A DNA stretch of 64,000 bases from Thermoleophilaceae bacterium (GTDB lineage: Bacteria; Actinomycetota; Thermoleophilia; Solirubrobacterales; Thermoleophilaceae): the NCBI GenBank assembly GCA_025928265.1, contig JAICJV010000009.1:1-64000 (forward strand), written 5' to 3'. This document shows positions 50,908-62,646 of the stretch, in pieces. The position numbers and the translations under genes are program-made. The first letter of the stretch is position 1; each line of letters starts with the position of its first letter. The notes beneath the pieces were generated by a model. That model saw only the letters and a program-made list of their open reading frames with translations, had not been told where the DNA came from and did no database searches.

Positions 50908-51014
50908 CCAACGATCTCGACCGATCCTGACGCGGCTTGCCGCCGATGCGCCGACGCGCGCGACGGATCGCTCGATCTCGTTGATGCTCCTTGTGAGGTA
51001 ATCTCGTTCTGCCG

Positions 51015-51068
51015 ATGCAGTTCCTGCCCGCTCTTCGACTTCTCCTCCTCCCCCTCCGGGGGGAATAG
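51015..51068 (+). CDS. Leucine-rich leader peptide of leuA ([17 protein letters not shown]), putative attenuator
   Basis: ATG CAG TTC CTG CCC GCT CTT CGA CTT CTC CTC CTC CCC CTC CGG GGG GAA TAG: 7 Leu in 17 codons including a run of four, 68 bp upstream of leuA; TAATCT -10 at 50999-51004; hairpin TCCCCC-TCC-GGGGGG at the run. Confidence 0.85.
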   Translation: MQFLPALRLLLLPLRGE

Positions 51069-51135
51069 CGCGTGGCGGCCGCGTAGCCGCAAGACCAGCA
51101 AGGAGAGAGAAGGGCAGCACTCGAAAGGAACAGGC

Positions 51136-52721
<1,586 letters not shown>

Positions 52722-52725
<4 letters not shown>

Positions 52726-53720
52726 ACGAACGCGACTTCACCTGGCTCGACGGCGACCGCCTCATCCGCTTCGCGCCGCGGGCGGTCGCCGACGTGCCCG
52801 CGCTCCTCGGCGCGCACGGCCTCGACGCCTACGCGCTACTGACGACAGATCGTGCGCTCCAGCAGGCCCCGACGCTCTCGCAGGGCGCCGAGGCGGTCGT
52901 CTACGTGCCGCCGGGAAAGGTCGACGAGATCTCCGCCACGCTCCTGCCGCGCACCGGCAATCGCGCCGTGGTCGCACTCGGAGGTGGCCGCGTGATCGAC
53001 ACGGGCAAGGCGATCGCGGGCGCGGCGGGCGTGCCGTGCGCGGCGATTCCCACCACGCTGTCCGGCGCCGAGCTCACGCGCTTCCACCGCACGCCCGCCG
53101 GGGTCGAGGGTGCGCGGATGATCAGGCCGTCGCTCGTGATCGCCGACCCGGGGCTGATGGCCTCGCAGCCGATGCCCGGCCTGGCCGCCAGCGCGCTGAA
53201 TGCCCTCGCGCACGCGGTCGAGGCGCTGTACACGCCGCTCGCGAACCCGGTGGCGTCGATGGCGGCGCTGCGCGCGGCGTACCTCATCGCGCGCGGGCTC
53301 GACGCGAGCGACCCGCTGCGCGACGACCTCGCGCTGGGCGCCCTGCTGGCCGGGTACGCGAGTGGCCAGACCGGCTACGCGTTTCACCATGTGGTCTGCC
53401 AGAGCGCGGTGCGCCTCGCCGGCACGCCGCACGCTCAGACCAATGCCGTCGTGCTGCCGCACAGCGTGCGCCTCGTCCGCCCGCGCGCGCCCGACGCGAT
53501 CGGCCGGCTCGCGCGGTCGCTCGGCGACCCGGACGCGGCGGCCGCAGTGGCACGCCTCACGCAGCGGAGCGGCGCCACCACGCTGCGCGAGCTCGGGATG
53601 CGCGAGGACCAGGTGGACGAGGTCGCCGCCGCTGCCGCCTCGCGCGCAGAGGTGAAGAACACGCCCAACCCGCCCACCGTCGACGAGCTGCGCGATCTGC
53701 TGTTGAGGGCGCTCGGCTAG
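52722..53720 (+). CDS. Iron-containing alcohol dehydrogenase / maleylacetate reductase-like protein (start non-canonical, see finding)
   Basis: [64 protein letters not shown]. Confidence 0.8.
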
Positions 53721-53732
53721 TCTGGCGCGCCC

Positions 53733-54146
53733 ATGAAGCGAGCAGTGGCTGCGCTCAGCGTCCTCGCGCTCGCCATCGCCGGCTGCGGCGGTGGCGGCAA
53801 GAGCGACAAGGAGAAGATCGAGTCGACGGTGCGCGACTACTTCACCGCGTTCTCGGCCGGCGACTACGCGAAGGCGTGCGGGGACCTCTCTTCAAGCACG
53901 CGCGAGGACCTCGCCAAGGCGGCGCGGGTGAAGGACTGCGCGACGGCGCTCGCGCGCGGCGCCGCGAAGGCGAACGTCAAGCAATTCGCCCAGCAGCTGA
54001 AGAACGTGGGTGTCGAATCCGTCGAGATCCACGGCAAGACCGCGGACGCCAAGGTGCGCGCGCTCGGGTCGACCACCACGGTCCCGATGACCAAGGAAGG
54101 CAGCGACTGGAAGGTCCAGGGGCCCGCCGGTGAAGAGGGCGACTAG
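53733..54146 (+). CDS. Hypothetical lipoprotein (DUF4878/NTF2-like)
   Basis: Lipobox LALAIAGCGGG; VRDYFTAFSAGDYAKACGDLSSSTREDL. Confidence 0.7.
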   Translation: MKRAVAALSVLALAIAGCGGGGKSDKEKIESTVRDYFTAFSAGDYAKACGDLSSSTREDLAKAARVKDCATALARGAAKANVKQFAQQLKNVGVESVEIHGKTADAKVRALGSTTTVPMTKEGSDWKVQGPAGEEGD

Positions 54147-54555
54147 CACGCTGCTGGCGACCGCGGCGCTGGTGACCGGGTGCGGCGGGAGTGGCGACAA
54201 GGCACCGGATCAGGAGCAGGTCACCACCGCCGTCACCGACTTCGCACACGCCTTCGGCAAGGGCGACGGCAAGAAGGCCTGCGCGCTGCTCACCGACGCC
54301 GCCCGCAACGCGTTCGTCACGCGAATCGCCTCGCTGGTCGGCACGCGCGACTGCGCGCAGGCGATCGCCAAGCTGCCCGGCCTGGCCGGCCCGAACGTGA
54401 CCGGCCCGTTCCAGACCGCCACCGTCTCGAAGGTCACCGTTACCGGGGACAACGCCACCGCCGTGCTCACGGCCGCCGGGCACTCGGCGCAGGTCACGCT
54501 CCAGAAGTCGGACGGTGACTGGCTGCTCACGCACGTGCCCGGCACTAGCCGCTGA
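54130..54555 (+). CDS. Hypothetical lipoprotein, paralog of the preceding gene
   Basis: Lipobox AALVTGCGGSG; VTDFAHAFGKGDGKKACALLTDAAR; 17-bp overlap with upstream gene. Confidence 0.7.
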   Translation: MKRATSTLLATAALVTGCGGSGDKAPDQEQVTTAVTDFAHAFGKGDGKKACALLTDAARNAFVTRIASLVGTRDCAQAIAKLPGLAGPNVTGPFQTATVSKVTVTGDNATAVLTAAGHSAQVTLQKSDGDWLLTHVPGTSR

Positions 54556-54850
54556 GGGCGTGCACGCCGGCGGCCGTCGCGGCCGCGGCCACCACGACAG
54601 CGACGAACGGCGCCCGTCGCCACACCGCGAAGGCGGCGACCGCCACCCCGGCGAGCCGCGAGTCGATCACGTAGTGGTTGCCGTCGGTGATCGTCTGCAC
54701 CAGGATGAGCGCGCCGAAGAGCGGCACCGCCACGAGGCCCAGCACGCGGTTCCAGCGTGGCGGGAGCTCGCGGTCGCCCAGCAGCAGCGGGCCCGCCGCC
54801 TTCATCGCGTAGGCGCAACCGGCCAGGACGAGCAGCGCGGCCCACGTCAC
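54545..54850 (-). CDS. azlD: AzlD-like branched-chain amino acid transport protein
   Basis: Small multi-TM ORF overlapping azlC by 4 bp; CAYAMKAAGPLLLGDRELPPRWNRVLGLVAVPLFGALI. Confidence 0.85.
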   Translation of the reverse strand: MTWAALLVLAGCAYAMKAAGPLLLGDRELPPRWNRVLGLVAVPLFGALILVQTITDGNHYVIDSRLAGVAVAAFAVWRRAPFVAVVVAAAATAAGVHALSG

Positions 54851-55485
54851 GGGCGCGCCGCCAGCACTCCGAGCGCCGCCGCGAGGATCGGCACGCCGGC
54901 CGGCGTGAACGGGACGAGCAGCGCCGCGATCAGCGCGCCCGCCACCGCCGCGCGCGGCGCGCCGGGCTGGCGCAGCTGCGGCGCCAGCAGCGCGAGGAAG
55001 GCAGCCGGGAACATCGCATCGAGGCCGAACGCGGCGGGGTCGCCGATCGCGTCGCCGGCGAGCGCGCCCAACAGCGTGCCGGCGTTCCAGAAGACGTAGA
55101 CCGACGCGCCCGTCAGCAGAAGCGCGCGCCGGGCCGACCGCGCGTCATCCTGAGAGCGCGCCATCGCGGTCGACTCGTCGATCACGATCTGCGACCCGAC
55201 GAGCCGGCGCACGAGCGACCCGCGCAGGAACGGCGCCATCGCGAAGCCGTACGCGGTGTTGCGCGCCGCGAGGAGCAGCCCGTTGCCGAGCGCGGTGGGC
55301 AGCCCGCCGCCGGCCGCGATCGTGGCCACCACCGAGAACTGGGTGGCGCCGGTGAACACGAGCAGCGACATGGCCACCGTCTGCAGCAGCGACAGGCCGC
55401 TCTCCACGGAGAGGACTCCGAAGGAGACGCCATAGGCGCCGGTCGCGAGACCGATCGCAAGGGCGTTGCGGCCAATGCGGGACAA
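54847..55485 (-). CDS. azlC: AzlC-family branched-chain amino acid export permease
   Basis: AIGLATGAYGVSFGVLSVESGLSLLQTVAMSLLVFTGATQFSVVATIAAGG. Confidence 0.9.
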   Translation of the reverse strand: MSRIGRNALAIGLATGAYGVSFGVLSVESGLSLLQTVAMSLLVFTGATQFSVVATIAAGGGLPTALGNGLLLAARNTAYGFAMAPFLRGSLVRRLVGSQIVIDESTAMARSQDDARSARRALLLTGASVYVFWNAGTLLGALAGDAIGDPAAFGLDAMFPAAFLALLAPQLRQPGAPRAAVAGALIAALLVPFTPAGVPILAAALGVLAARP

Positions 55486-55511
55486 GGCGCCGCAACGCTA
55501 GTGTGCGCACC

Positions 55512-56747
55512 ATGGCCACCGACGAGACCCCGATCGAGGAAGTCCTTGTCAGCGAGCGCGAGCACTGGCAGGACGGTCCGCCCTTCGAGCTCTTCGCGCG
55601 CATGCGCCGCGAATGCCCGGTGCACTGGACGTCGAAGATCACCGAGCTGCCCGAAGAGGACGGCTTCTGGTCGGTGACCACCGCCGACGACGTGCACGAG
55701 GTGAGCCACGACTGGCGCACCTGGTCGTCGGAGCTGGGCGGCTTCACCGCCGTGAAGAACGGGATCCTGCCGCTCGAGCTGCAGCGGGCGATGTTCATCG
55801 GCATGGACCCGCCCAAGCACGACCGCCTCAAGGCGCTCTTCCAGCGCGGCTTCACGCCGAAGCGGATCGCCGAGCACGAGGACCGGATCCGCGCGATCAC
55901 GTGTGAGGTGCTCGACCGGCTCGAGGGCCATGAGCGCTGCGACCTCGTCACCGACGTCGCGCAACCCGTCGTCGCCCGCGTGATCGGCAGCTTCATGGGG
56001 ATCCCGCCGGAGGACGACAAGATGTGGGCGGACCTCATGAACGCGGCGCTGGGCGCGGCCGACCCGGATCTGAATCCCGCCGGCCTCGACGCCGTCATGA
56101 CGGAGATCGTCCCGCAGGTCTTCGCGAGCTGCCAGAAGCTGATCGACGAACGGCGCGAGAACCCGACCGACGACCTGACGAGCGTCCTCGTCCACGCCGA
56201 GATCGACGGCCAGATGCTCGAGGACCACGAGATCGTCATGGGCTTCTTCCTGCTCATGGCGGCGGGGAACGACTCGACCAAGGCGACGTACTGCAGCGGC
56301 ATGCGCGCCCTGCTGGAAGACGACGAGCAGCGCCGCCTCGTGCTCGACGATCCGTCACTGATCCCGGACGCGGTGGAGGAATCGCTGCGGATGTTCCCCG
56401 CGTTCGCCCACTTCGGCCGGACCGCGACGAAGGACACCGAGCTGCACGGGCAAGAGATCAAGGCGGGGGAGAAGGTGGTCATGTGGTACCCGTCCTCGAA
56501 TCGGGACGAGACGCGCTACGACGATCCCGACGTATTCGACCTGCGGCGCAAGGCCGAGCACCAGGCATTCGGCGCCGGCGGCAGGCACTTCTGCCTCGGC
56601 ACCGCGCTCGCGCGGCTGGAGCTGCGGATCCTGATCGAGGAGACGCTCACGCGCTACCCGCAGATGCGGATCGCGGACGAGCCGCGCTACGTCGAGTCGG
56701 CCTTCGCCAACCAGCTGAAGACGCTGCCGGTCAAGCTGCGCCCGTAA
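55512..56747 (+). CDS. Cytochrome P450
   Basis: LLMAAGNDSTKATYCSGM (I-helix region), EESLRM (ExxR), FGAGGRHFCLGTALARLEL (heme loop); TAGTGT-N7-ATG 55512. Confidence 0.95.
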   Translation: MATDETPIEEVLVSEREHWQDGPPFELFARMRRECPVHWTSKITELPEEDGFWSVTTADDVHEVSHDWRTWSSELGGFTAVKNGILPLELQRAMFIGMDPPKHDRLKALFQRGFTPKRIAEHEDRIRAITCEVLDRLEGHERCDLVTDVAQPVVARVIGSFMGIPPEDDKMWADLMNAALGAADPDLNPAGLDAVMTEIVPQVFASCQKLIDERRENPTDDLTSVLVHAEIDGQMLEDHEIVMGFFLLMAAGNDSTKATYCSGMRALLEDDEQRRLVLDDPSLIPDAVEESLRMFPAFAHFGRTATKDTELHGQEIKAGEKVVMWYPSSNRDETRYDDPDVFDLRRKAEHQAFGAGGRHFCLGTALARLELRILIEETLTRYPQMRIADEPRYVESAFANQLKTLPVKLRP

Positions 56748-56756
56748 CTCGTCGAC

Positions 56757-56788
56757 ATACAGTTGTACGTGATAGCGTACGCCCGTAT
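56757..56788. promoter_or_regulatory. 32-bp compound dyad operator in the promoter of the HTH-cupin regulator
   Basis: ATAC-N4-GTACG-N6-CGTAC-N4-GTAT, all arms perfectly complementary; overlaps candidate -10 TAGCGT. Confidence 0.75.
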
Positions 56789-56794
56789 CGAGCG

Positions 56795-57382
56795 ATGAGC
56801 ACTGCGGTAGCCGACCCGATCTCCGTAGGTCCCCGCGTCCGCGCGCTGCGCGAGGCGATGGGCCTGTCCCTGCGCGACCTGGCGCAGCGGACCGGCGTGT
56901 CCGCACCGATGCTCTCGCAGGTCGAGCGCGGCGAGACGAGCCCCACGCTGGCGGTCGCCACGCGCATCGCGGGCGGCCTCGAGCTCACCCTGTCGCAGCT
57001 GCTGCGCCTCGACGAGGCCGACGGCGTCACCGTCGTGCGCCACGACGAGCGCCGCGCCGGCGGTGCCCGCGCGGCGGGCCACACATACGAGATCCTCACC
57101 CCGCCGCTGCCCGGCCAGCGGGCCGAGCTCTCCGAGCATGTGCTCGCCGCCGGCGCCAGCACGGGTGGGCCCGGCGATCCGCCCATGCACGAGCCCGGCA
57201 GCCGCGAGACCGCCGTGGTCACACACGGCAGCGTCCGACTGGTCGTGGGCGAGGCGGACTACGACCTGCGGGCGGGCGACACCGTCACCTTCGACGCCGA
57301 CCTGCCGCACCACTTCGAGAACCCCGAGACCGCCGAGGCGCGCTTCTTGAGCGTCGTCTCCGCCGGCCTGAGAAGGAGCTAG
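56795..57382 (+). CDS. XRE-family transcriptional regulator with C-terminal cupin domain
   Basis: [48 protein letters not shown] then cupin [32 protein letters not shown]. Confidence 0.92.
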   Translation: MSTAVADPISVGPRVRALREAMGLSLRDLAQRTGVSAPMLSQVERGETSPTLAVATRIAGGLELTLSQLLRLDEADGVTVVRHDERRAGGARAAGHTYEILTPPLPGQRAELSEHVLAAGASTGGPGDPPMHEPGSRETAVVTHGSVRLVVGEADYDLRAGDTVTFDADLPHHFENPETAEARFLSVVSAGLRRS

Positions 57383-57387
57383 TACCG

Positions 57388-58752
57388 ATGCCCGAGACGC
57401 TGTTCGACAAGATCTGGAACGCGCACGAGGTGGCGCCCGGCCTGATCTACATCGACCTGCACATGGTCCACGAGGTCACCTCGCCGCAGGCGTTCGACGG
57501 CCTCCGCCTGGCGGGCCGCAAGGTCCGGCGACCCGACCGCACGCTCGCCACCGCCGACCACAACGTGCCCACCGACGGCGCCACGACGCTGCAGCAGATT
57601 CGCGACCAGCTCTCGCGCGTTCAGGTCGAGACGCTGGAGCGCAACTGCGCCGAGTTCGGCGTCCCGCTCTACTCGATCGGCTCCGAGCACCAGGGGATCG
57701 TCCACGTGATCGGGCCCGAGCTCGGCGTGACGCAGCCCGGGATGACCGTCGTCTGCGGCGACTCGCACACCGCCACACACGGCGCCTTCGGCGCGCTCGC
57801 CTTCGGCATCGGGACGAGCGAGGTCGAGCACGTGCTGGCCACGCAGACGCTGCCGCAGGGCAAGCCCAAGTCGATGCGCATCCTCTACACCGGCGAGCTC
57901 GGCTTCGGAGTGACCGCGAAGGACCTGATCCTCGAGACGATCGGCGAGATCGGCGTGGCCGGAGGGGTCGGCTACGCGATCGAGTTCGCCGGCGACACCA
58001 TCGAGCGGCTCTCGATGGAGGGCCGGATGACCATCTGCAACATGACGATCGAGGGCGGCGGCCGCGCCGGGATGGTGGCTCCCGACGACACCACGTTCGA
58101 GTGGGTCGAGGGCAAGCCCGCGGCGCCCGAGGACTTCGACCGAGCGGTCGAGGAGTGGCGGGGGTTGCGGACAGAGGAAGGCGCGCAGTTCGATCGCGAG
58201 GTGGAGATCGACGCCACGAAGATCGCTCCGCAGGTCACGTGGGGGACGACGCCGGAGATGGTGGCGCCGGTCACCGCCAGCGTTCCGGAGCCCGCGAGCG
58301 AGGGCCACGAGCGCGCGCTCGTCTACATGGGCCTCGAGGCGGGCACGCCGATCCAGGACATCAGGCTCGACCGCGTGTTCATCGGCTCGTGCACCAACTC
58401 GCGGATCGGCGACCTGCGCGCGGCCGCGAGCGTCATCGACGGCCGCAAGGTCGCCTCGAGCGTGAACGCGATGGTCGTGCCGGGATCGCAGCAGGTGAAG
58501 GCGCAGGCCGAGGCCGAGGGACTCGATGAGGTCTTCCGCGAGGCCGGCTTCGACTGGCGCTCCGCGGGCTGCTCGATGTGCCTCGGCATGAACCCCGACA
58601 CGCTGTCGCCGGGCGAGCGCTGTGCGTCCACCTCGAATCGCAACTTCGAGGGACGCCAGGGCCGCGGCGGCCGCACCCACCTCGTCAGCCCGCAGATGGC
58701 GGCCGCCGCCGCCATCGAGGGCCGCTTCGTCGACATCCGGGAGTGGAACTAG
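57388..58752 (+). CDS. leuC: 3-isopropylmalate dehydratase large subunit
   Basis: [78 protein letters not shown]. Confidence 0.96.
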   Translation: MPETLFDKIWNAHEVAPGLIYIDLHMVHEVTSPQAFDGLRLAGRKVRRPDRTLATADHNVPTDGATTLQQIRDQLSRVQVETLERNCAEFGVPLYSIGSEHQGIVHVIGPELGVTQPGMTVVCGDSHTATHGAFGALAFGIGTSEVEHVLATQTLPQGKPKSMRILYTGELGFGVTAKDLILETIGEIGVAGGVGYAIEFAGDTIERLSMEGRMTICNMTIEGGGRAGMVAPDDTTFEWVEGKPAAPEDFDRAVEEWRGLRTEEGAQFDREVEIDATKIAPQVTWGTTPEMVAPVTASVPEPASEGHERALVYMGLEAGTPIQDIRLDRVFIGSCTNSRIGDLRAAASVIDGRKVASSVNAMVVPGSQQVKAQAEAEGLDEVFREAGFDWRSAGCSMCLGMNPDTLSPGERCASTSNRNFEGRQGRGGRTHLVSPQMAAAAAIEGRFVDIREWN

Positions 58753-58915
58753 TGGCCCCGTCCGCGCGTACGGCCGCACTCAGGCGGCTGCAAACCGGCG
58801 CCTCGCTGCGTCCTCGGAGCTCGACGATGCTGGAGCATCGCCTTCGCCCCTGCGTCCTTGCCAGGCTTGGTTTTCGCTCGCCTGCGCACGACCGTACCCA
58901 CGAACGGAGCCACTG

Positions 58916-59479
58916 ATGCAGAAGATCACCAAGATTCGCGGGCCGATCAGCGTCCTGCGCCGCAGCGACGTCGACACCGACCAGATCATCCCCAAGCAGT
59001 TCCTCAAGCGGGTCGAGCGGACGGGCTTCGGCGAGTTCCTCTTCTACGACTGGGCCAAGGAGCCCGGCTGGGACCTCGACCCGAATCCGATCCTCGTCAC
59101 CGGCCGCAACTTCGGCTGCGGGTCGAGCCGCGAGCATGCGCCCTGGGCGCTCGAGGACTTCGGCTTCAAGGCCCTCATCGCGCCGTCGTTCGCCGACATC
59201 TTCTACTCCAACTGCACCAAGGTCGGGCTGCTGCCGGTCTATCTGCCGGAGGAGGACGTCGCCGACATCATGGACAACGCGACCGACGTGGAGATCGACC
59301 TCGACGCGCAGCTGGTGCGCTGGAACGATCGCGAGGCGGCGTTCGAGATCGACCCCGAGATCAAGCGGCGGATGCTGAACGGCCTCGACGACATCGGCGT
59401 GACGCTCTCCCACGAGGAGGACATCGCCGCGTACGAGCGTGAGCGCGAGCGGCCGGGACCGGTCACGACTGCGCTGTGA
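58916..59479 (+). CDS. leuD: 3-isopropylmalate dehydratase small subunit
   Basis: SDVDTDQIIPKQFLKRVERTGFGEFLFYDW, GRNFGCGSSREHAPWALEDFGFKALIAPSFADIFYSN. Confidence 0.96.
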   Translation: MQKITKIRGPISVLRRSDVDTDQIIPKQFLKRVERTGFGEFLFYDWAKEPGWDLDPNPILVTGRNFGCGSSREHAPWALEDFGFKALIAPSFADIFYSNCTKVGLLPVYLPEEDVADIMDNATDVEIDLDAQLVRWNDREAAFEIDPEIKRRMLNGLDDIGVTLSHEEDIAAYERERERPGPVTTAL

Positions 59480-60228
59480 ACGTCGACTGGGAAGCCTCCA
59501 CCTACGACCGCGTGTCGCATATCCAGGCGGAGTGGGCGCGCGCCGTCCTCGACCGTCTGCCGCTGAACGGCGACGAGACAGTGCTCGACGCGGGCTGCGG
59601 CAGCGGCCGTGTCACCGCGATGCTGCTCGAGCGGCTGCCGCACGGGCACGTGGTGGCTGTGGACGCCGCGCCGTCGATGGTCGAGCACGCCCGCAAGGCG
59701 CTCGGCGATCGTGCCACCGTGATCCTCTCGGACCTCACCGAGCTCGAGCTCGACGAGCCGGTCGACGCCGCTTTCTCGAACGCGGTCTTCCACTGGATCA
59801 TGGACCACGAGCGCCTGTTCCAGCGGCTCCACGCCGCGCTGAAGCCGGGTGGGCGCCTGATCGCGCAGTACGGCGGCCAGGGCAACGTCGAGAACTTCCA
59901 CGACGCGGCCCGGCTCGTCGGCGCCGAGCCGCCGTTTGCGGAATACCTCGGCGAGTGGCATGGCGCCTGGAACTTCACGAGCGCGGATTACGCGCGCGAG
60001 AAGCTCGAGGCGGCGGGGTTCACCGACGTCGAGACCTGGCTCGAGCCCGCGCCGATGATTCCGGAGGAGCCGCGCGAGTTCATCCGGGTCGTCTGCCTGC
60101 GCCAGTACCTCGAGTCGCTGCCGGACGACCTCAAGGACCGGTACGTTGACGCGGTTGCTGACCGGCTCGGAAACCCGCTCGAGCTCGACTACGTACGCCT
60201 CAACGTCGACGCCCGCCGCCCGGCGTAG
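59476..60228 (+). CDS. Class I SAM-dependent methyltransferase
   Basis: VLDAGCGSGRVTAMLLERLPHGHVVAVDAAPSMVEHARKAL; GTGA-type overlap with leuD. Confidence 0.88.
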   Translation: MNVDWEASTYDRVSHIQAEWARAVLDRLPLNGDETVLDAGCGSGRVTAMLLERLPHGHVVAVDAAPSMVEHARKALGDRATVILSDLTELELDEPVDAAFSNAVFHWIMDHERLFQRLHAALKPGGRLIAQYGGQGNVENFHDAARLVGAEPPFAEYLGEWHGAWNFTSADYAREKLEAAGFTDVETWLEPAPMIPEEPREFIRVVCLRQYLESLPDDLKDRYVDAVADRLGNPLELDYVRLNVDARRPA

Positions 60229-61609
60229 GCGCGAGCTCGCCGCGCTCGCGGCGCTCACCGCCTTCGCGCTGGCGCTGCGGCTGTGGCACATCGGCAGCCA
60301 GAGCTACTGGTACGACGAGTCGTACACAGTCGATCTCGTCGGCCGCGGGCTGGGGGACATGCTCTCCACGATTCCGCGGACGGAGTCCACGCCGCCGCTC
60401 TACTACCTGCTCGCGTGGGTCTGGGCCAAGCTGTTCGGCACGAGCGAGGCGGCGCTGCGGTCGCTCTCGGCGGTGATCGGGACGGCCGCGGTGCCGGTCG
60501 CGTGGGGCGCGGCACGCGCGTTCTTTGCAAGGCGCAGCGTCGCGTGGGCCGCGGCTGCGCTCGTGGCCGTGAACCCGTGGTTCGTGTGGTACTCGCAGGA
60601 GGCGCGGTCGTACTCGCTGCTGGTGCTCACGACGGCGCTGTCGCTGCTCTTCCTTGCGCAGCGACGGATCGTGGCGTGGGCCGTCGCGGCGATTCTCGTG
60701 CTGCTCACGCACTACTTCGGCGGCTTCATCGTGGTGGGGGAGGCCGCCTGGCTCATCTGGGGGGAGCGGACGCGCGTGGCGGCGATCGCCGCGGGCGCGG
60801 TGGGGCTCGCCGGGGCGGCCCTCATACCGCTGGCGCTCCACCAGCGCGCGTCGCAGACCACGACGTTCATCGCGCAGCTCGACCTGACCCGCCGCGTCGA
60901 GGACCTGCCGAAGAAGCTCGTGACCGGCGAGCTCGGCACGTTCACGCCGCTGATCGGCCCGCTGGCGGGCGCCGTGGCCGTGGCCGGGATCGGATACGCG
61001 CTGCTGAAGGCCCGCCGCACCACGCTCGGGCTGCTCTGGCTGGTCGCGTTCGGGGCCGGGGTGCCGCTGCTGTTCGCACTGCTGGGCGCCGACTACCTGC
61101 TGCCGCGCAACGTGATCGCCGTCTACGTGCCGCTCGTGCTCGCGGTGGCGGCCGGCCTCGGCCTGGCAGGCCGGCTCGGCCTCGTGGGTGTGGCCGTGAT
61201 CTGCACCGTGGCGCTCGTGGTCGACGTGCAGGTGACGAGCGACGCGCGCCTCCAGCGCACCGACTGGCGCGACGCCGCGAAGCAGCTGGGTGCGGGGACG
61301 AAGGCCATCGTGGTGACACCCGCATGGGACGAAAAACCGCTGCGGCTCTACGCGAAGGACCTCGGGCTCCTTCCCGCCACGCCCATGCCCGTGACCGAGG
61401 TGGTCTCGATTGCCGAGGGCCAGCCGCCGCGCTTCCCGGACCCGCCGCCACCGCCCGGCTTCCGGGTGGCGGAGAAGCGCCTGACCGCGAGCTACGAGCT
61501 GATCCGCTATGTCTCAGACAGCCCGCAACCGGTCTCGGGGGCGACGCTCACCGCCAGCAAGATCGGCCCCAAGCCTCCCTTCTTCCTCCTCCGAAAGGAC
61601 AGCCCGTGA
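60146..61609 (+). CDS. Glycosyltransferase family 39-like membrane protein
   Basis: [49 protein letters not shown]; start uncertain (overlaps upstream CDS). Confidence 0.82.
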   Translation: MTRLLTGSETRSSSTTYASTSTPAARRRRELAALAALTAFALALRLWHIGSQSYWYDESYTVDLVGRGLGDMLSTIPRTESTPPLYYLLAWVWAKLFGTSEAALRSLSAVIGTAAVPVAWGAARAFFARRSVAWAAAALVAVNPWFVWYSQEARSYSLLVLTTALSLLFLAQRRIVAWAVAAILVLLTHYFGGFIVVGEAAWLIWGERTRVAAIAAGAVGLAGAALIPLALHQRASQTTTFIAQLDLTRRVEDLPKKLVTGELGTFTPLIGPLAGAVAVAGIGYALLKARRTTLGLLWLVAFGAGVPLLFALLGADYLLPRNVIAVYVPLVLAVAAGLGLAGRLGLVGVAVICTVALVVDVQVTSDARLQRTDWRDAAKQLGAGTKAIVVTPAWDEKPLRLYAKDLGLLPATPMPVTEVVSIAEGQPPRFPDPPPPPGFRVAEKRLTASYELIRYVSDSPQPVSGATLTASKIGPKPPFFLLRKDSP

Positions 61610-62628
61610 CGCGAATCATCGCCCTGCCCGGCGACGGCATCGGACCCGAGATCATGGCGTCGGCTCGCCGTCTCCTCGACCAGATCGGCGGCTTCGAGAT
61701 CGACGAGCGCCTGGTGGGCGGCGCGTCGATCGACGACAGCGGGTCACCCCTGACGGACGAGGTGCTGGAGGCCTGCCGCGACGCCGACGCCGTGCTGCTG
61801 GCCGCGGTCGGCGGGCCGAAGTGGGACACCACCGATCCGAACGCGCCGCGCCCGGAGCAGGGCCTCCTCGGCCTGCGCAAGGGCCTCGGCCTCTACGCCA
61901 ACCTGCGCCCGGTGCGCCCGTCGCCGGCGCTGCTCGACGCCAGCCCGCTCAAGCGCGACCGCATCGAGGGCACCGACCTGCTCGTGGTGCGCGAACTCAC
62001 GGGCGGCGTCTACTTCGGCGACCGCGGCCGCCGCGACGACTCGGCCTACGACACCACCGTGTACTCCACGGAGGAGATCGAGCGGATCGCCGAGGTCGGC
62101 TTCCGCTTCGCCCGCGAGCGCGTGACGAGCGTCGACAAGGCCAACATCCTCGAGACGAGCCGGCTCTGGCGTGAGGTGGTGGAGGGGGTGGCGAAGAAGC
62201 ATCCCGACAAGCAGCTCGACCACCTGCTCGTGGACAACGCGGCGATGCAGCTCGTATCGCGGCCCGCGAGCTTCGACGTGATCCTCACCGAGAACATGTT
62301 CGGCGACATCCTCAGCGACGAGGCGGCGATGCTCACCGGATCGATCGGCATGCTGCCGAGCGCGAGCGTGGGCGAGCCGGGTACGCCGGGCCTCTTCGAG
62401 CCGGTCCACGGATCGGCCCCGGATATCGCCGGCAGCGGAAAGGCCAACCCGCTGGCCATGTTCGGCTCGGTGGCGATGATGCTGCGCTACGGACTGGGTC
62501 GCCAGGACGAGGCGGCCGCCGTAGAATCGGCTGTGGATCGGGCGCTTGCAGACGGGCTTCGCACGGCGGACCTGGGCGGCGACGCGAACCTGGAGGACGC
62601 CACGAACGCCGTCCTCTCCAACCTCTGA
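61606..62628 (+). CDS. leuB: 3-isopropylmalate dehydrogenase
   Basis: [71 protein letters not shown]. Confidence 0.96.
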   Translation: MTRIIALPGDGIGPEIMASARRLLDQIGGFEIDERLVGGASIDDSGSPLTDEVLEACRDADAVLLAAVGGPKWDTTDPNAPRPEQGLLGLRKGLGLYANLRPVRPSPALLDASPLKRDRIEGTDLLVVRELTGGVYFGDRGRRDDSAYDTTVYSTEEIERIAEVGFRFARERVTSVDKANILETSRLWREVVEGVAKKHPDKQLDHLLVDNAAMQLVSRPASFDVILTENMFGDILSDEAAMLTGSIGMLPSASVGEPGTPGLFEPVHGSAPDIAGSGKANPLAMFGSVAMMLRYGLGRQDEAAAVESAVDRALADGLRTADLGGDANLEDATNAVLSNL

Positions 62629-62646
62629 CCCCACAAGGAGTACGCA

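Noticed and set aside
58753-58915. tRNA or other structured RNA gene between leuC and leuD
   Set aside because: No cloverleaf, anticodon arm or CCA end could be built; only a short hairpin is evident.
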